A stretch of 64,000 bases of DNA from Micrococcaceae bacterium Sec5.7 (lineage in GTDB: Bacteria; Actinomycetota; Actinomycetes; Actinomycetales; Micrococcaceae), in the NCBI GenBank assembly GCA_039636785.1, contig CP144169.1, positions 1,550,001 through 1,614,000 of the forward strand, written 5' to 3'. A program made the position numbers and the translations under genes. Position 1 is the stretch's first letter. Each line of letters opens with the position of its first letter. The notes below the pieces were generated by a model, which was not told the DNA's origin, ran no database searches, and saw only the letters and a program-made list of their open reading frames with translations. Below are positions 57,996 to 64,000 of the stretch, in pieces.

Positions 57996-58096
57996 TTGGA
58001 CTCCTCAACGAGTTGAGATACAGACGTTACCCCAGGGAAGCGGCGCATGCCCTGCCACCCCGGCAAATCTCCGTCGAAGTCAACGGGTGGCGTGGG

Positions 58097-58597
58097 CTAC
58101 GGGTGAGGCTGGGCGGTCGTGCCGGGATCCTCACGACCGGCATCGCGGTGGAGGTCCAGGTCGAGAGCGTTGGCGCCCGCGAGCTGGGCGAGCAGGCTTC
58201 CGAGCTGGGCAGTCTGCTCGCGGGTGAGTGGCGCCAGGAGTTCGGCCTCGTGCGCTTCGGCGATCTCTCGCAGCTGTCGCAGCACCTGCGCGCCCTCGAC
58301 GGTCAGACGAAGTTCGTAGTTCCGGCGATCGGTGCTGCTGCGCTCCCGCTCCACGAGGCCGCGGGCCTGCAGCGAGTCCATGAGGGAAACCATGCGACTC
58401 GGCACGGCCCCCAGCCGGTCGGCGAGTGCCCGTTGGCTCTGCCCGGGGGCCCTGCCGATCAGGCGAAGCACGCCCGCATCGCTCGGGGTGAGCCCGATTT
58501 CCCCGGTGCGTTCGGCGAAGCGCGACGATGCCAGTGCGCCCAGCTGTGAGAGCAGGAAGGCGGTGCGCTTCGGCCGGGGTGCGGCGGGTGAGTCCAT
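58097..58597 (-). CDS. MarR-family transcriptional regulator
   Basis: The 166-residue protein carries the MarR winged helix (GLTPSDAGVLRLIGRAPGQSQRALADRLGAVPSRMVSLMDSLQARGLVERERSSTDRRNYELRLT, about 35-99) with the D-x-R wing. It lies divergent from the membrane-protein gene; a palindrome sits between the two starts. The regulator likely represses both. Confidence 0.92.
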   Translation of the reverse strand: MDSPAAPRPKRTAFLLSQLGALASSRFAERTGEIGLTPSDAGVLRLIGRAPGQSQRALADRLGAVPSRMVSLMDSLQARGLVERERSSTDRRNYELRLTVEGAQVLRQLREIAEAHEAELLAPLTREQTAQLGSLLAQLAGANALDLDLHRDAGREDPGTTAQPHP

Positions 58598-58627
58598 GGC
58601 TACAGATTACCTGCTTGACAGAACAAT

Positions 58628-58649
58628 TCAAGAGATGAATCATTCTTGA
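58628..58649. promoter_or_regulatory. MarR operator candidate
   Basis: TCAAGA (58628-58633) and TCTTGA (58644-58649) form an inverted repeat around a central ATGAATCAT. It sits between the divergent marR and membrane-protein starts, overlapping the expected promoters. Confidence 0.65.
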
Positions 58650-58678
58650 TGTGACTCAATTACTGGAAAGGCGTGATC

Positions 58679-59389
58679 ATGACTGACGTTCCCCTTCCCC
58701 GCGCCGGCCAAATGGTCCGCTCGGGCGGACCCAACCCGGGCATCCTGGCGGTCGTGAGCCTCGGACTCACCGTCGCCGGCCTGGTCACGAGCGCGGTCAT
58801 GACGGGTGGCCAGACGTTTGTCTCGCCGTTCTCTGCGGCGGCGCAGGTCGCCGCGTACTTTCAGGAGAACCCGGATGCAGTGCGGCTTGCCAGCACGATC
58901 CAGTTCGGTTCAGCCGTGCCGCTGGGCATCTATGCGGCCACTGTCTACGCCCGGCAGCTCCGCCTCGGAGTTCGGGTTCCCGGTCCAGCGATCGGGTTCT
59001 TCGGCGGCATGACTGCCGCGGTGTTCCTTATGCTCTCGGCTCTGGTGGGCTGGCTGCTGAGCCGCCCAGAGATCACCACCGACGTGACGCTCACCCACGC
59101 GCTGTCGTTTCTCGCATTCATTGCCGGCGGGGTCGGTTACGTAGTCGGCATGGGGCTCCTCATCGCCGGAATCGCAGTGCCGGCCCTCATCCTGGGCTTG
59201 GTGCCGCGCTGGCTTGCCTGGACCGGCCTCGTCATCGCAGCCCTGTCTGAACTGAGCTTCCTCTCGATGGCCATCGAGCCGGTCCAATTCCTGCTCCCGA
59301 TCGGGCGCTTCGGCGGGCTCCTCTGGCTCGTCGCAGCTGGCTTCCTCCTGCCACAGAACAGGGCCGCCGCGAATCGAGAACCCCGATGA
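58679..59389 (+). CDS. Multi-span membrane protein
   Basis: About 236 residues with six likely membrane helices (GILAVVSLGLTVAGLVTSAVM, IGFFGGMTAAVFLMLSALVGW, ALSFLAFIAGGVGYVVGMGLLI, VPALILGLVPRWLAWTGLVI and others). It resembles DUF4386-like small membrane proteins, but the match is weak. GGAAAGG precedes ATG 58679. The stop overlaps the SDR start by 4 nt. Expression is probably under the divergent MarR. Confidence 0.75.
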   Translation: MTDVPLPRAGQMVRSGGPNPGILAVVSLGLTVAGLVTSAVMTGGQTFVSPFSAAAQVAAYFQENPDAVRLASTIQFGSAVPLGIYAATVYARQLRLGVRVPGPAIGFFGGMTAAVFLMLSALVGWLLSRPEITTDVTLTHALSFLAFIAGGVGYVVGMGLLIAGIAVPALILGLVPRWLAWTGLVIAALSELSFLSMAIEPVQFLLPIGRFGGLLWLVAAGFLLPQNRAAANREPR

Positions 59390-60160
59390 CCGGCGTCGAC
59401 CGACTCGACGGGAAGGTTGCGCTGGTCACCGGCGCGAGTCGGGGGATCGGCGCGGCGATCGCTGCGGCTCTGGCCGCGGCCGGTGCGCACGTCGTACTCG
59501 CCTCGCGCCATGAGGTCGCAATGTCGCGGCAGGCGAAGGCGATCACCGGTGACGGCGGACTCGCCGTTGCGATGCCGACCGACGTGACGAGCGAGCGTTC
59601 GGTCCGTGACTTGCTGGCAGGCAGGCATCCGGTCACGGTTCGGACGGCTCGACGCCTCCGTCAACAATGCCGCGGGCGGGGGCCCGCTCATGCGGGAGGC
59701 CGCGGACGGCGCGGCAATCGTGAAAATGTCCTCGACCGCGGGCGAACAGGGAGTCGCCGGGCTGAGCGGCTATGTGGCCAGCAAGTTCGGTATCGGCGGT
59801 CTGACCCGGGTCGCCGCCCTTGACTACGCGGCATACGGCATCCGGGTCAACGCGATCGCGCCGGGCCCGATCCTCACCGGCCGGCTTGCGGCGGCGGGTG
59901 AGGCTGTGCAGACCGGTGCATCGGCTGCCGTGCCGCTCCGTCGGGTTGGCCGCGTCGAGGAGATCGCGGCGGCCGCGTTGTGGCTGTGCTCCGGCGCCTC
60001 CTCATTCGTCACAGGCACCGTGCGCGCCGTGGACGGCGGACGGCTCGCCGGCACCCTGCGTTCACGCTCGCCCCGTGACCCTCCCGCAGGGCATCGGCTG
60101 AAGAGGACTAATGCCTGGTCTGGTCCAGCGTTGCAGGGGAGCCCATCCGGTAACCGGTGA
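59386..60160 (+). pseudogene. Short-chain dehydrogenase/reductase, frameshifted and internally deleted
   Basis: The first part (ATG 59386) shows the NAD(P) motif GKVALVTGASRGIG. The frame changes near 59.63 kb and the next frame reads FGRLDASVNNAAGGGPL, IVKMSSTAGEQG, SGYVASKFG (YxxxK) and FVTGTVRAVDGG. The spacing between NNA and the catalytic serine is some 60-70 residues too short. It therefore has a frameshift and a deletion and is dead. It was coupled to the membrane protein gene. Confidence 0.85.
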
Positions 60161-60406
60161 TGTGCCGTTCCAGCCATCTGGCCCGTTTCTATGCGGCAGC
60201 CGCTAGCGAGTCAATAAACATGGATCGTTCCATCAGCGAAAAGCGATCCAACCGTAATGGCCACTGGCAGTTCGCGCTCAGGCAGCCTGCTAGCTTAGTT
60301 ACGCTTCAGGCTGCGGCGGCGAGCTGCGGCTTGTTGGCGGGTGGTGCAGGCATCATTTTTGGTGCGTGCTTGGCGCTCCATCCAAGCGAGAGAAGAGGGC
60401 CCCGGC

Positions 60407-60730
60407 TTGGCGCAGATCATCGTCTGTTATGCCAGGGTCAGCACGAAAGAGCAGACGATGGAATCCCAGGTGGATGCCGTGGTGGCGACCGGGGCGTTCA
60501 AGGTGTTTATGGAGCAGGCATCCGGAGCGACGCAGGTCCGACCCCAGTGGCAGGAGTGTTTGAGATATTTGCAGCCGGGCAATCATTTAGTGGTCACGGA
60601 GCTGACCCGGCCGGGACGCAGCACCGAAGACCTGGCGGGGATCATCACGTTGCTGGGGGAGCGGGGGATTGTTTTCAAGTCACTGACGGAGCCTTGGCTG
60701 GATAACCGAAGCGCCCATGGACAGCTTTAG
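60407..60730 (+). pseudogene. Serine resolvase, N-terminal catalytic domain only
   Basis: From TTG 60407 the frame reads IIVCYARVSTKEQTMESQVDAVV with the catalytic serine, then LVVTELTRPGRSTEDLAGII and GIVFKSLTEPW, the resolvase catalytic domain of Tn3-type elements. It stops at 60730 before the long helix is complete and without the DNA-binding HTH. It is a fragment of a transposon resolvase. Confidence 0.82.
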
Positions 60731-60856
60731 CCGCGTTTATCCCTTTTGTCCATGGAGGCAGGTGGCCGGCCCCAGAGCCCACAACAACGCCAGCACGGCT
60801 TGAAGCTCCGTGCGTCGTCATGCACCCAGAGTTGCCCACCAGAGAACCCTTGTCTT

Positions 60857-60898
60857 AGTACCCTGAACGTACTAGATTCATAGTACGCTCAGCGTACT
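60857..60898. promoter_or_regulatory. Two 17-bp operator repeats before PadR gene
   Basis: AGTACCCTGAACGTACT (60857-60873) and AGTACGCTCAGCGTACT (60882-60898) share the pattern AGTACnCTnAnCGTACT; each is an inverted repeat and the two are 25 bp apart. They end just before the ribosome-binding site. Confidence 0.8.
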
Positions 60899-60952
60899 AG
60901 TGGAGGAGAGTGCGGAACGCATACGGAAACGATCTCAGGACCTTCTCTGCAG

Positions 60953-61225
60953 GTGCTGCTCAGCCTGCTGGAGGGACCCCAGCACGGCTACGCGATCGCC
61001 AGCGACATCGCAGAACGGGCCGGGACCAGGCCCGGACCCGGAACGCTGTACGGGGCGATCTCGCGTCTGGAGCAACTCGGACACATCACGGCGGTGCCCG
61101 GTGCGGACAGGCGCCGCCCTTACCAGATAACCGACTCAGGTGTCTGCGCGGTGCGTGAGTCCATTGACCAGCTCGGGGCGATCGTCGCCGTCGGCAGAGA
61201 ACGCTTGAAGGTGGTGCGGTCATGA
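60953..61225 (+). CDS. PadR-family regulator (start uncertain)
   Basis: The conserved winged helix is LLSLLEGPQHGYAIASDIAERAG, GTLYGAISRLEQLGHI and DRRRPYQITDSGVCAV. The frame used here begins at GTG 60953, which removes the first turn of helix 1. In the same frame upstream, ETISGPSLQ is the expected N-terminus, but no start codon is available; a good GTG 60910 behind GGAGGAG is in another frame. A one-base error or mutation may have split the start. Overlaps the next gene by 4 nt. Confidence 0.8.
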   Translation: MLLSLLEGPQHGYAIASDIAERAGTRPGPGTLYGAISRLEQLGHITAVPGADRRRPYQITDSGVCAVRESIDQLGAIVAVGRERLKVVRS

Positions 61226-61575
61226 ATATGCTGAGGTTTCTGTTTCCGCGCTCGTGGAGTGCCCGCTACTGGGATGAGATGGCTGACCTCTGCCGGCAAT
61301 CGCCGCGGCCCGTGGCGGCTGTGGTTGACATGGTGCTCCTTGCCGCACGTCTTCGAGCGCAGCAGCTGGCACGGCACGCTGGCTGGGCAGTCTCGGTCAG
61401 CTCAGCTCTCGTATTCGCTGCCGCGGTCGGTATCGCCGCGTGCGTTCCCAGGCTCGCGCATGGATGGGTGGAGCTGCCCGGCCATTGGTGGAGCGCGCCA
61501 TGGCTGCTGGCAGGGGCCCTCGGTTGCGCGGGGTTTTCCGCCGTGCTATACGGCAAGCGGCCATCGGCGGGGTGA
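61222..61575 (+). CDS. Small membrane protein coupled to PadR
   Basis: A 117-residue protein with two membrane helices (about 54-75 and 86-110), beginning MNMLRFLFPRSWSARYWDEM. The ATGA overlap with padR indicates a two-gene operon of the type padR-membrane protein, frequent in actinobacteria, where the membrane protein is of unknown role. It may act as a sensor or accessory protein. Confidence 0.72.
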   Translation: MNMLRFLFPRSWSARYWDEMADLCRQSPRPVAAVVDMVLLAARLRAQQLARHAGWAVSVSSALVFAAAVGIAACVPRLAHGWVELPGHWWSAPWLLAGALGCAGFSAVLYGKRPSAG

Positions 61576-61689
61576 TTCCGGTCTTGCCGTCTGCGTGGGT
61601 GCGGCGGAACTAATCGGGAGCGGGAATTATCGGCGCAGTCGGTGCGCGGCGGGGTTGCAGAATGGTCGCCCGCCATGGAGCATGTAGCG

Positions 61690-62145
61690 ATGGCTGAGAG
61701 AGAACCCTTCACCCCGTTTCGCCCGGAACCACGAGAGGGTTTCCCGGAACACCCCATGCCGTCCTCGGTGCCTGGAGGGCCGCGGCTTGAGCTAAGCCGC
61801 GCTCCGATCGTCGCGGGCAAGGAAGATGAGTTCGAGGCGTGGATGGCGGCGATCAATGACCGCTATGACGAACACGAAGAGGCGCTGTCCAACGAAAGGC
61901 AGGTCTTTGAGGCGACGTTCAAGCACCAGGAGGCGGACGGTACCCTGCGGATCTATCACGTGAGCCTGATGGGCACCAACGGCGGCGGCCTCGATGAATC
62001 TCTTCAAATGAGTGCCGACCACGGAGCCTATAGTCGTCGGGTCAAGCAACCGGGTTGGGAGGAGCTGACGCCGAAGTTCATGCTGACCCCCCAGCACATC
62101 GGCGCCGTAATGACGCAGTGGGGCCGAACGGGTTCGATAGACTGA
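61690..62145 (+). CDS. DUF6176-like protein
   Basis: About 151 residues with AGKEDEFEAWMAAINDRYDEHEEALSNERQVFEATF, a helical segment resembling the ferredoxin-like (dimeric alpha-beta) DUF6176 family, then LRIYHVSLMGTNGG and GWEELTPKFMLTP. ATG 61690 is chosen since GGAG lies 10 nt upstream; ATG 61675 and an earlier GTG frame are alternatives. No pathway is suggested by the neighbours. The family assignment is tentative. Confidence 0.6.
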   Translation: MAEREPFTPFRPEPREGFPEHPMPSSVPGGPRLELSRAPIVAGKEDEFEAWMAAINDRYDEHEEALSNERQVFEATFKHQEADGTLRIYHVSLMGTNGGGLDESLQMSADHGAYSRRVKQPGWEELTPKFMLTPQHIGAVMTQWGRTGSID

Positions 62146-62390
62146 CTTGCGTCGCGGGCGCACAAAAATGATACGCGCACCTAGTCTCCGTCCCGCAGAG
62201 CGTTCCGCCGGGCGGACGCAGAAACCGCCAACTCATCCTGCGAATTCACCGCCATTGTCCGCTAACAGTCACATCGCTGATGCGGGCGACTCAATCGTAT
62301 TCCGGGAGCTTGTGGTCCGTTGACGAAGCGGACGCGAAGCAATGGTCGGAGGGGGCTGACGTGAGGAGCTGTGCGGGGTAAGTTTGCCCC

Positions 62391-63413
62391 ATGACCAGCG
62401 AACAAGCCCATCTCAGCGTAGATGGCCCCCATGGTCCACGGGAAATGCGCATATCAAGCGCCAGCAGGATTCTTTGGCCGAAACTTGGCCTGACCAAGCT
62501 CGATCTTGCCCGCTACATCTCGGAGGTGGGGGAGTCCTTCCTTGCAGCCAACGGTGATCGGCCAGTGTCCCTTCAACGGTTTTCGGACAACATTGACGGC
62601 GATCAGTTCTTCTCCAAGAATCCGCCGAAGGGCGCCCCGGACTTTGTGCGGTCGGTACCTGTGGTTTATCCCAGCGGCCGGTCACATCCACAGCTGGTCA
62701 TGGATGAAACTGCAGCTGCCGTGTGGGCTGTTCAGATGAACACGGTGGTGTTTCACCCGTGGCCGTCGCGCGCAGGGAACCCGGACAACCCCGACGAGTT
62801 ACGGATCGACCTCGACCCGCAGCCCGGAACTGGATTCGAAGACGCCATCCCTGCAGCCGTGGAGTTGAAATCTGTCCTCGAGGAGGCTGGACTGAATGCG
62901 TTCGTGAAAACCTCCGGAAACCGCGGACTGCACGTCTTCGCGCCCATCGAACCCGCCCGCGAGTTCCTGGACGTGCGTCATGCTGTGATCGCTGCCGCCC
63001 GCGAGCTCGAGCGGCGGATGCCGGACAAAATCACAACTGCCTGGTGGAAAGAGGAGCGCGGTACCCGGATATTTGTCGATTTCAACCAGGCGAACCGTGA
63101 CCGGACCATGGCCGGCGCCTACAGTCCGCGGGCCCTTGAGGACGCACAGGTTTCCTGCCCTATCACCTGGGATGAGCTGGGGAACGCGGATCCGAAGGCC
63201 TACACCATAGCCACTGTGCCGGGGCGGCTGAGATCCGTCGGCAATCCATGGGCTGATTTCCACTCAGAGCCCGGGACCATAGACGCACTGCTTGGTTGGT
63301 GGGAAGCCGACGTAGCAAGGGGTCTTGGTGAGCTCCCCTTCCCTCCGGACTTCCCCAAGATGCCGGGTGAACCCCCGCGGGTGCAGCCCAGCCGGGCACG
63401 CAACAAGGGCTAA
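62391..63413 (+). CDS. Stand-alone LigD-type polymerase/primase (PolDom)
   Basis: The 340-residue protein matches the archaeo-eukaryotic primase-like polymerase domain of bacterial LigD used in non-homologous end joining. Catalytic aspartates are D140 and D142 in LRIDLDP, the SGNRGLHVF segment gives the conserved histidine, and FVDFNQANRDRTMAGAYSPR carries the third aspartate. There is no fused ligase or nuclease domain, and no ku gene is nearby. It could also serve in other gap-filling repair. ATG 62391. Confidence 0.93.
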   Translation: MTSEQAHLSVDGPHGPREMRISSASRILWPKLGLTKLDLARYISEVGESFLAANGDRPVSLQRFSDNIDGDQFFSKNPPKGAPDFVRSVPVVYPSGRSHPQLVMDETAAAVWAVQMNTVVFHPWPSRAGNPDNPDELRIDLDPQPGTGFEDAIPAAVELKSVLEEAGLNAFVKTSGNRGLHVFAPIEPAREFLDVRHAVIAAARELERRMPDKITTAWWKEERGTRIFVDFNQANRDRTMAGAYSPRALEDAQVSCPITWDELGNADPKAYTIATVPGRLRSVGNPWADFHSEPGTIDALLGWWEADVARGLGELPFPPDFPKMPGEPPRVQPSRARNKG

Positions 63414-63634
63414 CAGGCGTCTGTTGCAATCCGGTCGGCTCAGTTCTCCGGAATCGAGACGGTTGCCTTTGCCTCGGCTCCAGTGAGGTCGCGGGAGCGG
63501 ACTAGCTGGGTTCGAATGGTTTTGTGCGCCGCGGAGGTGGGCCGCGCTGGACCTTGCCTGGCTCACAACAAAGCAACCTGCCGATCGCTAGCCCGCACGT
63601 CTTCAGCCAGCAGCACCAGAGGGGTGAGCATTTC

Positions 63635-64000
63635 CTATTCGAACCGGGAGGGGTCGCCTGTTCCTCGGCGCACAATCTCTGCAGTGCCGTTCGAGAAGTC
63701 CACAACTGTTGTCGGTTCGGAGCCGCAGTCGCCGGAATCGATCACGGCGTCCACCTCGTAATCGAGCCTCTCCTTGATTTCCCAGCCCTGCGTCAGCGGG
63801 TCCTCCTGGTCCGGCAGCAGAAGTGTGCTGGAAAGGAGGGGTTCGCCCAGCTCGGCCAGCAGCGCCTGGACAACCCTGTTGTCAGGGATGCGCACGCCCA
63901 CCGTTTTCTTCTTCGGATGCAGCAGCCGCCGCGGAACCTCTTTCGTGGCGGGCAAAATGAAGGTGTAGCTGCCGGGCGTGACCGATTTGATGCTGCGGAA
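63635..64000 (-). CDS. YciO/Sua5-family protein, C-terminal part
   Basis: The minus-strand frame enters from beyond the window and ends at 63635. FRSIKSVTPGSYTFILPATKEVPRRL, KKKTVGVRIPDN and IIDSG-like AVIDSGDCGSEPTTVVDF are typical of YrdC/Sua5-fold proteins. The set around KRKTVGVRIPD and EPTTVVD is nearer to YciO than to the tRNA t6A enzyme TsaC. The start lies outside. Confidence 0.85.
   Translation of the reverse strand, partial: FRSIKSVTPGSYTFILPATKEVPRRLLHPKKKTVGVRIPDNRVVQALLAELGEPLLSSTLLLPDQEDPLTQGWEIKERLDYEVDAVIDSGDCGSEPTTVVDFSNGTAEIVRRGTGDPSRFE

Overview
The window is high-GC actinobacterial chromosome. Gene order and protein sequences point to the Micrococcaceae, most likely Arthrobacter or Pseudarthrobacter: a riboflavin operon behind an FMN riboswitch, hisEG/hisF/hisI, a trpE-membrane protein-trpCBA-lgt cluster, gltBD, pyk and an ANTAR response regulator. 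This is inferred from sequence reading only; no database was searched.

Core block (1-25.2 kb). In order: the end of an rsmB-like rRNA methyltransferase gene, rpe, an FMN riboswitch, a PnuX/RibM riboflavin importer, ribD, ribE, separate ribB and ribA, ribH, hisE, hisG, hisF, a DinB-like protein on the other strand, hisI, trpE, two small membrane proteins, trpC, trpB, trpA, lgt, gltB, gltD, pyk with a strong terminator, a PdtaR-like antiterminator regulator, and tRNA-Leu(CAA). These genes are tightly packed, often with 1-8 nt overlaps.

Accessory block (25.2-55.3 kb). The last 19 bp across the tRNA-Leu 3' end (AGTCCCACCTCGGGCACAG) recur in direct orientation at 55.3 kb, where a tRNA-type terminator follows. 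I read the roughly 30 kb between the copies as an island inserted at tRNA-Leu and heavily eroded since. It holds a degraded tRNA-Thr-like sequence, rnz, an NmrA-like reductase, a ribbon-helix-helix/Doc toxin-antitoxin pair and a second Doc remnant, a truncated ISAs1-type element, arfB, a broken aldehyde dehydrogenase, a complete IS1182-type element, a HhH-GPD protein, an aromatic-acid hydroxylase behind a transporter stump, a PadR regulator, hrpB, a GntR-DUF969-DUF979-DUF2891 (5-oxoproline type) cluster, an MHS transporter with a GAF-LuxR regulator, and a five-gene beta-oxidation operon ending in its likely TetR regulator. No intact integrase was seen.

Right flank (55.4-64 kb). A cyclopropane-fatty-acid synthase-type methyltransferase comes first, followed by decayed genes (IS5-type transposase, VOC protein, SDR, serine resolvase), a MarR/membrane-protein divergon with an operator-like palindrome, a PadR/membrane-protein pair behind two 17-bp operator copies, a DUF6176-like protein, a stand-alone LigD-type polymerase and the end of a YciO/Sua5-family gene.

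The most notable observations are the tRNA-Leu direct repeat bounding 30 kb, the hairpin that hides the transposase ribosome-binding site, the tandem operators before the beta-oxidation operon and before the second PadR gene, the separated ribB/ribA pair, and a 19-bp palindrome present at 30.6 and 39.4 kb.
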